DNA of 64,000 bases from Solimonas fluminis (lineage in GTDB: Bacteria; Pseudomonadota; Gammaproteobacteria; Nevskiales; Nevskiaceae). Below, one piece after another: positions 51,289 to 60,206 of this stretch (position 1 is its first letter; each line of letters begins with the position of its first letter). The stretch covers positions 81,373 through 145,372 of the forward strand of contig NZ_PSNW01000007.1 in the NCBI RefSeq assembly GCF_002930645.1, written 5' to 3'. A program made the translations under genes and the position numbers. The notes below the pieces were generated by a model. The model was given only the letters and a program-made list of their open reading frames with translations, was not told the origin of the DNA and did not search any database.

Positions 51289-52361
51289 CTTGCGGGCACG
51301 TCCATGTGGGCGCGCAGCAGCGCCAGGCTGCGCGTGATCTCGGGCAGCGGCGGCGACAGCTCCAGCGGCTTCAGGCGCTCCAGCTCGGCCAGGGCACCCT
51401 GCACCGCCGGATCGTCCGCGCGGAAATGCTGGCGCAGCCAGTCCCCCGCGCCGGCGCAGGCATCGCGGAAGGACACGGTGTCGCCGCGCAGCAGCGCCAC
51501 GCGCGCCGCTTCCAGGCGCAGCATCAGCACGCGGTGTACCAATGCCTCGTCCTGGGGCGCCAGCAGTCGCGCCGCGGGCCCCTGGTTGCGGCGCAGCGTG
51601 AACATGCCGCGCAGGGCCTGCGCGACGGAAGCCTTGAAGCGCTCCCAGCGCGTACGGTCGGCCACGGCGGCAGCCGGCTCGCGCATGGCGGATTCATAGT
51701 GGTCCGGCGCCCGCGCGCGCAGCGGCAGCTGTGCCGCGCGATTGGACAGGCTCGACAGCGCCAGCGCGGCGCCGGCGTAGTCCGGCTGCGGCACGGCCAG
51801 CAGCGCCGCCCGTTCTTCGCCGATGGCCTGGCGCACGTTGAACAGCCGCGGGTCGCGCATGCCGGCGATGCGCTGGTCCGCCTCGAGCAGCGCCACCAGC
51901 GCGGAAGCCGGGTCGCGCGCGATCTGCAGGCGGTCGTTGGCCAGCAGCAGCAGGTTCTCGATGGAGGCCATCACGAAGCGGTTGCGCCCGCCCGCCACCT
52001 GCTCGTTGAGGTTGCCGACGACCTGGTCGTGCTCGTCGATGCGGCGTCCGAACTCGGCGATCTCCGAGCTGTTGCGCTGCATGACCGCCGCCAGGTCGGC
52101 CTGGCGGGTGTCCATGGCCTTGGCCTCGGATTCCAGCCGGGCGAGATTGCGCGACAGGCGGCCGATCAGTTCCTCGTGCCGGGCATTGTCCTTCACCAGC
52201 CGCTGCTGCTGCTGCCAGACCCAGAAAGCCGCGGCAGCCACCGCGGCCACCACGATCAGCAGCAGCAACAGCGCCAGGCCGCGGCGGCGGCGCGGAGCAG
52301 CGGGAGCCGGGAGGGCGGGAGGCGGGGACGTCGGTTCCGCGGATTCGGTCGGCGTGGTCAT
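51285..52361 (-). CDS. hemX: HemX-type membrane protein
   Basis: The 358-residue protein starts at MTTPTESAEP. A Pro/Ala-rich cytoplasmic N-terminus, one membrane helix (about residues 29-50) and a coiled coil (about 52-120) precede a helical periplasmic domain (ASIENLLLLANDRLQIARDP, ALVHRVLMLRLEAARVALLRGD). This matches HemX, often mislabelled uroporphyrinogen-III C-methyltransferase; no methyltransferase motifs are seen. It overlaps hemD and hemY by four bases at each end. Confidence 0.88.
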   Translation of the reverse strand: MTTPTESAEPTSPPPALPAPAAPRRRRGLALLLLLIVVAAVAAAAFWVWQQQQRLVKDNARHEELIGRLSRNLARLESEAKAMDTRQADLAAVMQRNSSEIAEFGRRIDEHDQVVGNLNEQVAGGRNRFVMASIENLLLLANDRLQIARDPASALVALLEADQRIAGMRDPRLFNVRQAIGEERAALLAVPQPDYAGAALALSSLSNRAAQLPLRARAPDHYESAMREPAAAVADRTRWERFKASVAQALRGMFTLRRNQGPAARLLAPQDEALVHRVLMLRLEAARVALLRGDTVSFRDACAGAGDWLRQHFRADDPAVQGALAELERLKPLELSPPLPEITRSLALLRAHMDVPAR

Positions 52362-53122
52362 GCTGGCGGTTGCTCGGCCCACCAGCGCTCCAGGCAGCGC
52401 AGGTAGGCAGCATCGGAAACCTGTTCGGGGATGAGCGGCGACTCGAACCCGGACTCGAGGGCCTGTTCTACCACACGCGCCGACGGCAGGACCAGCTTGC
52501 GCCGGCGCAACAATTCGCCCAGGGGCTCCGGGGTCAGGGCCAGCAGTTGCCGCAGGGCCTCGCCGCTGGTGAGCAGGATCGCGGCCGAGGCGCGCAGGGC
52601 CTCGGCCACCTGCGCCGGGGGATGGGCGACCGGCTGGCGCCGATAGACCTCGGCCAGCTCCACCGTGGCGCCGCGCGCCCGCAGGCCGGCGGCGATGCTG
52701 CCGAGCCCCTCGGCGCCGGTCACCAGCAGGAAGCGCTGGCCCTCGACCTGCTGCAGGGCCGCATGGGCCAGCAGGCCCTCGCCGGAATAGAGGCCCGCCG
52801 GAGGGATCGCCGCCAGCAGGCCGAGTTCCTCCAGCGCCGACGCGGTGGCGGCACCCACCGCGTAAAGGCGCCGCGGCCAGCGGCCGCCGTCGAGACGCCG
52901 CGCGCAGCGCACGGCATTGCGGCTGGTGAAGATCCAGCCGTCGGCATCGCGCGCATTCGCAAAAAGATCCAGGAGCTGCGGCGCGGGACGCGCCGGCTCG
53001 ATCGCCAGCAGCGGCAGCCGCCGCACCTCGGCCCCCTGCTCCTGCAGCAGCCGGCACAGCGGCTCGGCCTGCTCCGCGGGGCGCGTCACCATCACGCCCA
53101 GCCCCGCCAGCGGCGCCTGCAT
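52358..53122 (-). CDS. hemD: Uroporphyrinogen-III synthase
   Basis: The 254-residue protein starts at [20 protein letters not shown], the usual family N-terminus. Further segments are WIFTSRNAVRC, YAVGAATASALEELG, LLVTGAEGLGSIA and LLTSGEALRQLL. It closes hydroxymethylbilane to uroporphyrinogen III with inversion of ring D. Its start overlaps the hemC stop by one base and its stop overlaps the hemX start by four. Confidence 0.92.
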   Translation of the reverse strand: MQAPLAGLGVMVTRPAEQAEPLCRLLQEQGAEVRRLPLLAIEPARPAPQLLDLFANARDADGWIFTSRNAVRCARRLDGGRWPRRLYAVGAATASALEELGLLAAIPPAGLYSGEGLLAHAALQQVEGQRFLLVTGAEGLGSIAAGLRARGATVELAEVYRRQPVAHPPAQVAEALRASAAILLTSGEALRQLLALTPEPLGELLRRRKLVLPSARVVEQALESGFESPLIPEQVSDAAYLRCLERWWAEQPPA

Positions 53123-54045
53123 CACACCGGAATCCCCAGCTGCCGCAGGATATCGCCCGCGCCCTGGTCGAGCAGGCGCTGCGCCAGCTCCTCGCCGAGT
53201 TCTTCGGCGCGCGCCTGGGCGCCGCGCAGTTCGCCACGGACCACGCGGCTGCCGTCGGGGGCGCCGACCAGTCCGCGCAGGCGCACTTCCGATCCCAGCA
53301 CCTCGGCATGGCCCGCCACCGGCACCTGGCAGGCGCCGCCGAGCTTCGCGTTCATCGCCCGCTCCGCCATCAGGCGCGTGTAGCTGCGCGCGTCGTGCAG
53401 CGGCATCAGCAGGCGCCGGGTCCGCTCGTCGTCCTCGCGGCACTCGATGCCGACGATGCCCTGGCCGATGGCCGGCAGGAAGCGGTCCGCGGACATGCGC
53501 TCGCGGATGCGCTGAGCCAGGCCCAGGCGGATCAGCCCCGCGCTGGCCAGCATGATCGCCTCGAACTGTCCTTCGTCGAGCTTGCGCAGGCGCGTGCCCA
53601 CATTGCCGCGCAGGTCGCGGATCACCAGGTCCGGGCGCAGCGCACGCAGCTGCGCCTGCCGGCGCAGGCTGGAGGTGCCCACCACCGCGCCCTGCGGCAA
53701 CGCGTCGAGCGAGGCATGGGTGTTGGAGACGAAGGCATCCGAGGGATCCTCGCCGGCCAGGAAGGCGCTGAGGCAGAGCCCGTCCGGCTGCTTCACCGGC
53801 ACGTCCTTCATGGAGTGCACCGCGATATCCGCGCGCCCCTCCAGCATCGCCTGCTCCAGCTCCTTCACGAACAGGCCCTTGCCGCCGATGTTCGCCAGCG
53901 GGCTGGACAGCAGCTGGTCGCCGGCCGTGGTCATCGGCACCAGCTCGACCGCGAGCCCCGCATGGACCTCCTCAAGCCTTGCCTTGACGTGCTCGGCCTG
54001 CCAGAGGGCCAGGGGAGATTCGCGGGTGGCGATGCGGAGTTGCAT
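53122..54045 (-). CDS. hemC: Hydroxymethylbilane synthase (porphobilinogen deaminase)
   Basis: The 307-residue enzyme starts at [18 protein letters not shown]. Catalytic D81 lies in AVHSMKDVP, and C239 in [10 protein letters not shown] carries the dipyrromethane cofactor. Other signatures are [11 protein letters not shown] and [11 protein letters not shown]. It polymerises four porphobilinogens. It is the first gene of the hem operon, 172 bases downstream of algR, which has its own terminator in that gap. Confidence 0.97.
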   Translation of the reverse strand: MQLRIATRESPLALWQAEHVKARLEEVHAGLAVELVPMTTAGDQLLSSPLANIGGKGLFVKELEQAMLEGRADIAVHSMKDVPVKQPDGLCLSAFLAGEDPSDAFVSNTHASLDALPQGAVVGTSSLRRQAQLRALRPDLVIRDLRGNVGTRLRKLDEGQFEAIMLASAGLIRLGLAQRIRERMSADRFLPAIGQGIVGIECREDDERTRRLLMPLHDARSYTRLMAERAMNAKLGGACQVPVAGHAEVLGSEVRLRGLVGAPDGSRVVRGELRGAQARAEELGEELAQRLLDQGAGDILRQLGIPV

Positions 54046-54170
54046 GGTGGAGCGGCGTTCCGGGGGGAGTTGGCGGGGATTATCCGCTTTTCTGCCGGGA
54101 GAGGGGTCTGTCCTTGATGGAGCCCCTTCCAGCGGGGAGGGGGAGCGAAAGCATGGGGGAGCAGGCAAAA

Positions 54171-54200
54171 GAAGAAGGCCGGATCGCTCCGGCCTTCTTC
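54171..54200. terminator. Intrinsic terminator after algR
   Basis: GAAGAAGGCCGGA (54171-54183) and TCCGGCCTTCTTC (54188-54200) form a perfect 13-bp stem with a 4-base loop. On the minus strand it is followed by a T-rich run, so it should terminate the algZ-algR transcript before hemC. Confidence 0.85.
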
Positions 54201-54217
54201 AGCAACCCAACCCCCGC

Positions 54218-54964
54218 TCAGGCCTCCGTCAGGAACCTGCGCACTTCCGCCAGCCGGCGCCGCGACACCGGCAGCGGGTCGTTGGCGTGCTTCATGCGCA
54301 GCCAGTGGTGCTGGTCGCCGTGCCGGTCGCGCTCCAGGCCGGCGATGAAGCGCGTGGCCACCAGCGCCTTGCGGTGGATGCGGATGAACCAGGGGGCGAA
54401 ATCCTGCTCCAGGGTCTTCAGGGATTCCTCGATCAGCACCTCGCCGTGCAGGTGCTTCACCGTGGTGTACTTCTGGTCCGCCAGGAAATAAATGATGTCC
54501 TCGGCCGGCACGCGCACCAGGCCGTCGCGGTTGGTGGCCAGCACGAACTCCCGCTTGGGCTTGCCGCCCGGCAGCGGGACGGCGACGGCGGCCGGCTTGT
54601 GCGCGCGGGTCGGCTTGCGCACGCGCATCAGCGCTTCCTTGAGCTTGTCGACGCGGATCGGCTTCAGCAGGTAGGCCTGGGCGGCGGCGTCGAAGGCCGA
54701 CAGCGCGTGCTCCGAGTAGGCCGTGGTGAAGATCACCGCGGGGGGCACCTCCAGCTCGGCGAGCTGGCGCGCCACCTGGATGCCGTCCATGCCGCCCATG
54801 CGGATGTCCAGCAGGACCAGGTCCGGCTCCTCGTCGTCGATCACGTCGAGCGCGCTTTCGCCGTCTCCGGCCTCGCCCACCACCTCGTAGCCGGGGAACT
54901 CCGACAGCAGGCGTTTCAGGCGCTCGCGGGCCAGCGGCTCATCATCGACGATCACGACACGCAT
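54218..54964 (-). CDS. algR: LytTR response regulator (AlgR type)
   Basis: The 248-residue protein has a receiver domain (residues 1-118; acidic pair near D7-D8, phosphoacceptor D53 in LVLLDIRM, T in FTTAYSEH and K in LLKP). A C-terminal LytTR DNA-binding domain (about 140-245, FLADQKYTTVKHLHGEVLIEESLKTLE, IRIHRKALVATRFI) follows. It is co-transcribed with the kinase gene, 3 bases downstream. In Pseudomonas AlgR controls twitching and alginate; targets here are unknown. Confidence 0.92.
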   Translation of the reverse strand: MRVVIVDDEPLARERLKRLLSEFPGYEVVGEAGDGESALDVIDDEEPDLVLLDIRMGGMDGIQVARQLAELEVPPAVIFTTAYSEHALSAFDAAAQAYLLKPIRVDKLKEALMRVRKPTRAHKPAAVAVPLPGGKPKREFVLATNRDGLVRVPAEDIIYFLADQKYTTVKHLHGEVLIEESLKTLEQDFAPWFIRIHRKALVATRFIAGLERDRHGDQHHWLRMKHANDPLPVSRRRLAEVRRFLTEA

Positions 54965-54967
54965 GCT

Positions 54968-56059
54968 TCAGTCTCCTTCCGGCTCTTTCTTCGGTTCTCG
55001 CGGCAGCACCAGGCGGGCCCTGAACACACCGCCCTCCAGCCGCAGGTCGCGGCCCAGTTCCAGCCGCGCGCTGTCACCGTAAATCAGGTTGAGGCGCTGG
55101 GCAATATTGTCCACCGCAATGCGGTTGCCTTGCGACTGCAGGGACTCGCCCTGCGGGATGGGATTGGTGACCTCGATCACGAGCCGCCCGAAGATCTCGC
55201 GGCCGGCGATGCGCACCTCGCCCCGCCCCGCCATCTTGGAAATGCCGTGGTGCACCGCATTCTCCACCAGGGGCTGCACCACCAGCATCGGCACCGGCCA
55301 CTCCAGCAGCCGGTCGGGAATGTCCCATTCGATCTCCAGCTTCTCGCCCAGGCGCAGCTTCTCGATGCGCAGGTAGGCGTTGCACAGTCCGATCTCGTCG
55401 GCCAGGGGCCCCATCTGGCCGCGCTTCTCCAGGCTGGCACGGAACAGGTCGGACAGGTCCACCACCATCGACTCGGCATCGTCCGGCTGCACATGGATCA
55501 GCGCGGCGAGGCTGTTGAGGCTGTTGAACAGGAAATGCGGCCGGATGCGGGCGTTCAGGGCTTGGTAGCGCGACTCGCCCTCCGCCTTGACCTGCAGGCG
55601 CCACTGGTGGCGCACCCAGAAGTAGCGCAGCAGCAGCATGGCCACGATCGCCGCGATGGCGACATGGCGCAGCACGAAGTAGACCCGGGGCTCCTGCGCC
55701 ATCAGCCCGTCCCAGCGCAGCACCTCGGTGAAGACCTTGTGCGCCACCGCCGACACGGCCATGACCACCACCACCAGCAGGCCCCAGCAGTAGAAGAACA
55801 CCACCCCCGGCCGCGCCAGGGGGAACCAGCGCCGCGACCAGCAGAGCACGGCGGCGGAGCACAGGGCGATCCACTGCAGGTACAGCGACAGCATGGTGAA
55901 GGTTTCCAGCGCCTCGTCCCCGCCGTTGCCGCGTCCCAGGGTGAGCACGATGGCCACCAGCTCCATGGTGAAGGCCAGCGCCAGCACCGACGATCCCTGG
56001 CAGAAATTGGGAATCATGCTGGTGAGCTGCAGCGATTGCTGGGGCGTGATGCGTTCCAC
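54968..56059 (-). CDS. algZ: LytS-type sensor kinase (AlgZ/FimS type)
   Basis: The 363-residue protein is read from a GTG. It has about four membrane helices (within residues 23-145) and then the His-kinase domain with H175 in RIRPHFLFNSLNSL. The ATP-binding half has NAVHHGIS, but the usual DNG and GxGL boxes are degenerate (VTNPIPQGES..., GNRIAVDNIAQRL), as noted for FimS/AlgZ-type kinases. It may act through a non-canonical route. It is divergent from argH. Confidence 0.9.
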   Translation of the reverse strand: MERITPQQSLQLTSMIPNFCQGSSVLALAFTMELVAIVLTLGRGNGGDEALETFTMLSLYLQWIALCSAAVLCWSRRWFPLARPGVVFFYCWGLLVVVVMAVSAVAHKVFTEVLRWDGLMAQEPRVYFVLRHVAIAAIVAMLLLRYFWVRHQWRLQVKAEGESRYQALNARIRPHFLFNSLNSLAALIHVQPDDAESMVVDLSDLFRASLEKRGQMGPLADEIGLCNAYLRIEKLRLGEKLEIEWDIPDRLLEWPVPMLVVQPLVENAVHHGISKMAGRGEVRIAGREIFGRLVIEVTNPIPQGESLQSQGNRIAVDNIAQRLNLIYGDSARLELGRDLRLEGGVFRARLVLPREPKKEPEGD

Positions 56060-56137
56060 GTGACTTTTTATATAACTTTATTGTCTTCTATGGATTAATC
56101 GTAACCGGCCTGCCGGGACGGGCAACGCCCGCGCGCC

Positions 56138-56143
56138 TATAAT
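56138..56143 (+). promoter_or_regulatory. -10 box of argH
   Basis: A consensus TATAAT lies 25 bases before the argH start codon. No clean -35 was found. The leftward algZ promoter must lie in the same 109-base gap, near an AT-rich TATATAAC segment. Confidence 0.6.
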
Positions 56144-56168
56144 CGCGCACTTTTTACCGAGCCACAGC

Positions 56169-57557
56169 ATGTCCTCCGGCAACGCAAAACTCTGGGGCGG
56201 ACGTTTCGCCGAGTCCACCTCCGCACTGGTCGAGAAATTTTCCGAGTCGGTCAGCTTCGATTCGCGCCTGTACCGCCAGGATATCCGCGGCTCCCAGGCC
56301 CATGCCCGCATGCTGGCCAAGGTGGGCGTGCTCGGCACCGAGGATGCCGAGCGCATCGTCGCCGGGCTGGATGCGATCCTGGAGCGCATCGAGTCCGGCC
56401 AGTTCGAGTGGAGCGAGAAGCTCGAAGACGTGCACATGAACATCGAGGCCCGGCTGACCGAGGACATCGGCGACGCCGGCAAGCGCCTGCACACCGGCCG
56501 CTCGCGCAACGACCAGGTCGCCACCGACCTGCGCCTCTACGTGCGCGACGTGATCGACGACCTCGCCGAGCTGATCGGCCGCCTCGAAGGCGCCCTGCTG
56601 GACCTGGCCGAGCGCGAGGCCGACACGGTCATGCCCGGCTTCACCCACCTGCAGATCGCCCAGCCGGTGACCTTCGGCCACCACATGCTGGCCTGGCGCG
56701 AGCAGATCCTGCGCGACCGCAGCCGCCTGCTCGACTGCCGCAAGCGCCTGAACCTGCTGCCGCTGGGCTCCGCCGCGCTGGCCGGCACGGTCTACCCGAT
56801 CGACCGCCACTACACGGCCGGGCTGCTGGGCTTCGACGGCGTCACCGAGAACTCCCTGGACACGGTCAGCGACCGCGACTTCGCCATCGAATTCTGCGCG
56901 GCCGCCGGCCTGATCCTGGTGCACCTGTCGCGCTGGAGCGAGGAGCTGATCCTCTGGTCCACGCCGATGTTCGGCTTCGTCGATCTGCCCGACCGCTTCT
57001 GCACCGGCAGCAGCATCATGCCGCAGAAGAAGAACCCGGACGTGCCGGAACTGGTGCGCGGCAAGACCGGCCGCGTGATCGGCAACCTGCAGGCCCTGCT
57101 GGTGCTGATGAAGGGCCAGCCGCTGGCGTACAACCGCGACAACCAGGAAGACAAGCCTCCGCTGTTCGACACCGTGGACACGGTGTCGATGTGCCTGCAG
57201 GTCTATGCCGAGATGGTGCCGCACATCGCCGTGAAGCGGGACAACTGCCGCGCCGCGGCCGCCAAGGGCTTCTCCACCGCCACCGACCTGGCCGACTACC
57301 TGGTGAAGAAGGGCCTGCCCTTCCGCGACGCCCACCATGCCGTCGGCAGCGCGGTGGGCTATGCCGCGCAGAAGGGCTGCGACCTGTCCGAGCTGTCGCT
57401 GGAGGAACTGCGCCAGTTCTCGCCGCTGGTGGAAAAGGATGTCTACGAGCGCATCACGCTGGAAGGCTCGCTCAACGCCCGCAACCACTACGGCGCCACC
57501 GCCCCGGCACAGGTGCGGGCGGCGATCGCCCGCGCCCGCGCCGCGCGCGGCGCCTAG
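56169..57557 (+). CDS. argH: Argininosuccinate lyase
   Basis: The 462-residue enzyme has the full family pattern: LWGGRFAE at the start, [41 protein letters not shown] and the fumarase/lyase signature [12 protein letters not shown]. It cleaves argininosuccinate to arginine and fumarate. It is a single gene bounded by a -10 box and a strong terminator. Its position next to algZ-algR-hemC is conserved in Pseudomonas. Confidence 0.98.
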   Translation: MSSGNAKLWGGRFAESTSALVEKFSESVSFDSRLYRQDIRGSQAHARMLAKVGVLGTEDAERIVAGLDAILERIESGQFEWSEKLEDVHMNIEARLTEDIGDAGKRLHTGRSRNDQVATDLRLYVRDVIDDLAELIGRLEGALLDLAEREADTVMPGFTHLQIAQPVTFGHHMLAWREQILRDRSRLLDCRKRLNLLPLGSAALAGTVYPIDRHYTAGLLGFDGVTENSLDTVSDRDFAIEFCAAAGLILVHLSRWSEELILWSTPMFGFVDLPDRFCTGSSIMPQKKNPDVPELVRGKTGRVIGNLQALLVLMKGQPLAYNRDNQEDKPPLFDTVDTVSMCLQVYAEMVPHIAVKRDNCRAAAAKGFSTATDLADYLVKKGLPFRDAHHAVGSAVGYAAQKGCDLSELSLEELRQFSPLVEKDVYERITLEGSLNARNHYGATAPAQVRAAIARARAARGA

Positions 57558-57575
57558 CCGCCACGGCCGCAAACG

Positions 57576-57603
57576 AAAAAAGCCCGCGCGAGCGGGCTTT
57601 TTT
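57576..57603. terminator. Bidirectional intrinsic terminator
   Basis: AAAAAAGCCCGC-GCGA-GCGGGCTTTTTT is a perfect 12-bp stem with A6/T6 ends between convergent argH and the hydrolase gene. Confidence 0.92.
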
Positions 57604-57622
57604 GTTGCGCCGGTTGGGGGCC

Positions 57623-58684
57623 TCAGGGCGTTGCCGGAGCGGGCGCCGCCTCCGCTGCAGCAGGCGCGGCCTCCGGGGGCGCCTCGCCCCCGGCCGCCGG
57701 CGCCGTTTCGGCGGCGGCCTCCACCCGCACGAACGGCAGCGCCGGCCCGAGGAAGCCGAGCACCGGCTCCACGGTGCGCTTCGGGTCCTCTTCCTGCGGC
57801 ACGTGTCCCAGGTCGTCGAACATCACCAGTTGGCTGCCGGAAATCTCTCGATGGAAGCGCGTGGCGCTGGCCGGCGGGATCAGGCGGTCGCGGCCTCCCC
57901 AGAGGATCAGCGTCGGCAGCTTGAGCACGCGGATGCGGCTGGAGGTGTCGCCGCCGGTCTGGGCGAAGCGTTCTCGCAGCGCCTTGCGGTTGCCGGCGCG
58001 CAGCGACAGCTCGTAGTAGCGGTCCACCAGTTCGTCGCTGACCTTGGAGGGATCGCCGTAGACGTTGCGCACGCTGGAGGCGATCACGCTGCGCGGCATG
58101 GTGCGGTCCATCAATGGCGCCAGCCAGGGCATCTGGGCGATGCGGAAGCCCAGCGGCACCGAATCCGGCGGCAGCGGGTAGCCCGCCGCGTCCACCAGCA
58201 CGATCTTCTGCACGTAGGACGGCAGCGCCAGCGCCGACTCCCAGGCCAGGCGGCCGCCGAAGGAGTTGCCCGCCACGATGTAGCCCTCGGCACCGTAGTG
58301 CTCGAACAGCTTCTCCATGAAGCGCATGTAGGCGGCGATGCTGTAGTCCCCGTCCGGCGCCGGTCCGGTCAGGCCGAAGCCCGGCAGGTCCACGCGGATC
58401 ACGCGGCGCTGCGCCTTGAGCACCTCCGCCCAGCCGTCCCAGGTGTGCAGCGAGGCCGAGGTGCCATGCAGCAGGATCACCGGGACGCGGTCGTTGATCG
58501 GCCCCTCGTCGCGCACGTGCACGTCCATCCCGGCGATCTGGATGAAGGAGGAGGGCGGCTTGGCCCAGCGCGCGCGCAACTCCGCCACCGGCCGGTCCGG
58601 TGCCCAGCTGGCGGCCACATACGCCGCCGGCAACCCCACCAGCAGCAGGAGCAGCGCCAGCACCACCACGAGGGAACGCTTCAT
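57623..58684 (-). CDS. Membrane-anchored alpha/beta hydrolase
   Basis: The 353-residue protein has an N-terminal signal-anchor (about residues 4-25). The hydrolase fold has LLHGTSASLHTW, DLPGFGLTG, nucleophile S141 in GNSFGG, D in WGGRDRLIP and H in DDLGHVPQEEDP. The last 30 or so residues are an Ala/Pro/Glu tail of no known function. The substrate is unknown. It is convergent with argH. Confidence 0.83.
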   Translation of the reverse strand: MKRSLVVVLALLLLLVGLPAAYVAASWAPDRPVAELRARWAKPPSSFIQIAGMDVHVRDEGPINDRVPVILLHGTSASLHTWDGWAEVLKAQRRVIRVDLPGFGLTGPAPDGDYSIAAYMRFMEKLFEHYGAEGYIVAGNSFGGRLAWESALALPSYVQKIVLVDAAGYPLPPDSVPLGFRIAQMPWLAPLMDRTMPRSVIASSVRNVYGDPSKVSDELVDRYYELSLRAGNRKALRERFAQTGGDTSSRIRVLKLPTLILWGGRDRLIPPASATRFHREISGSQLVMFDDLGHVPQEEDPKRTVEPVLGFLGPALPFVRVEAAAETAPAAGGEAPPEAAPAAAEAAPAPATP

Positions 58685-58796
58685 AGCATTGAACGCCGGT
58701 TAAGTTGTCGGACCGGCGGCGATCCTAGCAGCCTGCGTTTTGCCGGCACCTACCCGAATTGCATGACTCGGCTGTCAGATTTGTGCGCGTTCAACT

Positions 58797-58822
58797 GGTA
58801 TGATAAGTTGACCATACGACCA
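58797..58822. promoter_or_regulatory. Candidate GntR-type operator
   Basis: TGGTATG at 58797-58803 and CATACGACCA at 58813-58822 form an imperfect palindrome with TGGT/ACCA ends, as in FadR-subfamily operators. It lies just before the ribosome site of the hydroxylase-like gene whose downstream partner is a GntR regulator. Confidence 0.5.
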
Positions 58823-58844
58823 AAACCGCCGAGGACACCTGCAG

Positions 58845-59435
58845 ATGATCGGCATTCCCCTGGGCCTGGTGACGGCCAACGCCGTCGAGTGGGTCATGCA
58901 CAAGCATGTACTGCACGGCTGGGGCCGCACGCGCGGCACCTTCTGGTCCTTCCATTTCCACGAGCATCATCGCCTGGTGCGCCAGAACGGCTACCACGAC
59001 CCCAACTACCACCGCTTCCCGCTGGGCCTGCATGCCCAGGGCAAGGAAGCCTGGGCGCTGATCGGCGCCGGGGTGGCCGTGGCCCCGCTGTTCCCGGTGG
59101 CGCCGTTCTTCGTCGGCACGCTGTGGTACTCGGCAGCCAACTACTACCGGGTGCACAAGCGCTCGCACCTGGACCCGGCCTGGGGCCAGCAGCGCATTCC
59201 CTGGCACTACGACCATCACATGGGCCGCAATCCCAGCGCCAACTGGTGCGTGACCCGCCCCTGGTTCGACTACGTGATGGGCACGCGCGAGTTCACCGCG
59301 GGCAGCCCGCGCGAGAGCAATGTGCTGGGGCTGCCCTGGCTGCCGGGCTGGCTCTCGCGGCGGCTGCCTCCGCCGGAGACCCTGGGCATCGAGCACCCGG
59401 CGCCCGCGCCGCGGACGCTGGAACAGGAGGCCTGA
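58845..59435 (+). CDS. His-rich fatty acid hydroxylase/sterol desaturase-like membrane protein
   Basis: The 196-residue protein has four His clusters: HKHVLHGWG, HFHEHH, HKRSHLD and HYDHHMGRNPS. This is the pattern of the di-iron fatty acid hydroxylase superfamily. Two hydrophobic stretches (about residues 1-12 and 70-95) suggest membrane insertion. The N-terminus is short compared with other members. A GAGGA ribosome site supports the start. Hydroxylation of a lipid or sterol-like substrate is likely. It is 3 bases upstream of a GntR gene and probably co-regulated. Confidence 0.85.
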   Translation: MIGIPLGLVTANAVEWVMHKHVLHGWGRTRGTFWSFHFHEHHRLVRQNGYHDPNYHRFPLGLHAQGKEAWALIGAGVAVAPLFPVAPFFVGTLWYSAANYYRVHKRSHLDPAWGQQRIPWHYDHHMGRNPSANWCVTRPWFDYVMGTREFTAGSPRESNVLGLPWLPGWLSRRLPPPETLGIEHPAPAPRTLEQEA

Positions 59436-59438
59436 GCC

Positions 59439-60188
59439 ATGGCCCGCTCCTCCTTCTCCGCCGTCCGCAAGGAGTCGCTGTCGGACTCCGTCTACCGCCA
59501 GCTGGCCGACAAGATCCTGCGCGGGGAGCTGCCCCCCGGGGAGCCCTTGCCGGCCGAACGCGAACTGTCCGAGGCGCTGGGCGTGAACCGCGGCGCCGTG
59601 CGCGAGGCGATCAAGCGCCTGCAGCAGGCACGGCTGGTGGCGGTGCGCCAGGGCGGCAACAGCGTGGTGCTGGATTACCTGGCCGAGGCCGGCCTGGAAC
59701 TGCTGCCGAGCCTGCTGGTGGACGGCAAGGGCCAGCTCGACATCGGCGTGGCGCGCTCGATCATGGCGATGCGCTCGGCACTGGCGCCGGACATCGCCGC
59801 CGCCGCCGCGCGAAAGGGGGGAGTGGCGCTGGCCGACACGCTGGACGCCCTGCTGGACAGCATGCGCCGCGACGCCGGTCAGCTCGGCGCGCTGCAGGAA
59901 CATGCCCTGGCGTTCTGGCGCCGGCTGGTGGAGCACGGCGGCAACATCGCCTTCCGCCTGGCCTTCAACTCCATGACGCAGACCTACGTCCCGATCCGCA
60001 ACGCGCTGGCGCCGGTGCTGCAGGGCGAGTTGCGCGACCTGGAGAACTTCGCCGGCATCGCCGCCGCCGTCCGCCGCGGCGATGCCGAGGCGGCGCAGCG
60101 CCACGGCCGCCTGCACGTGGAGATCGGCCGTCGTGCGCTCGAGCAGGCGCTGTCCACCGTGGAAGCCGGCGGCCTCCGGCCGTCCTGA
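59439..60188 (+). CDS. FadR-subfamily GntR regulator
   Basis: The 249-residue protein has an N-terminal winged helix-turn-helix (about residues 15-75, YRQLADKILRGELPPGEPLPAERELSEALGVNRGAVREAIKRLQ). An all-helical FCD-like ligand domain (about 100-235) follows. It lies directly after the hydroxylase-like gene, so it likely regulates that gene and itself through the operator upstream. The ligand is unknown, perhaps an acyl-CoA or carboxylic acid. Confidence 0.9.
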   Translation: MARSSFSAVRKESLSDSVYRQLADKILRGELPPGEPLPAERELSEALGVNRGAVREAIKRLQQARLVAVRQGGNSVVLDYLAEAGLELLPSLLVDGKGQLDIGVARSIMAMRSALAPDIAAAAARKGGVALADTLDALLDSMRRDAGQLGALQEHALAFWRRLVEHGGNIAFRLAFNSMTQTYVPIRNALAPVLQGELRDLENFAGIAAAVRRGDAEAAQRHGRLHVEIGRRALEQALSTVEAGGLRPS

Positions 60189-60206
60189 TCCGGGCCGCGG
60201 CGCGGC

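Noticed and set aside
51285..52361. Uroporphyrinogen-III C-methyltransferase
   Set aside because: The HemX-type protein often carries this name, but no SAM-binding methyltransferase motifs are present; it is a membrane coiled-coil protein.
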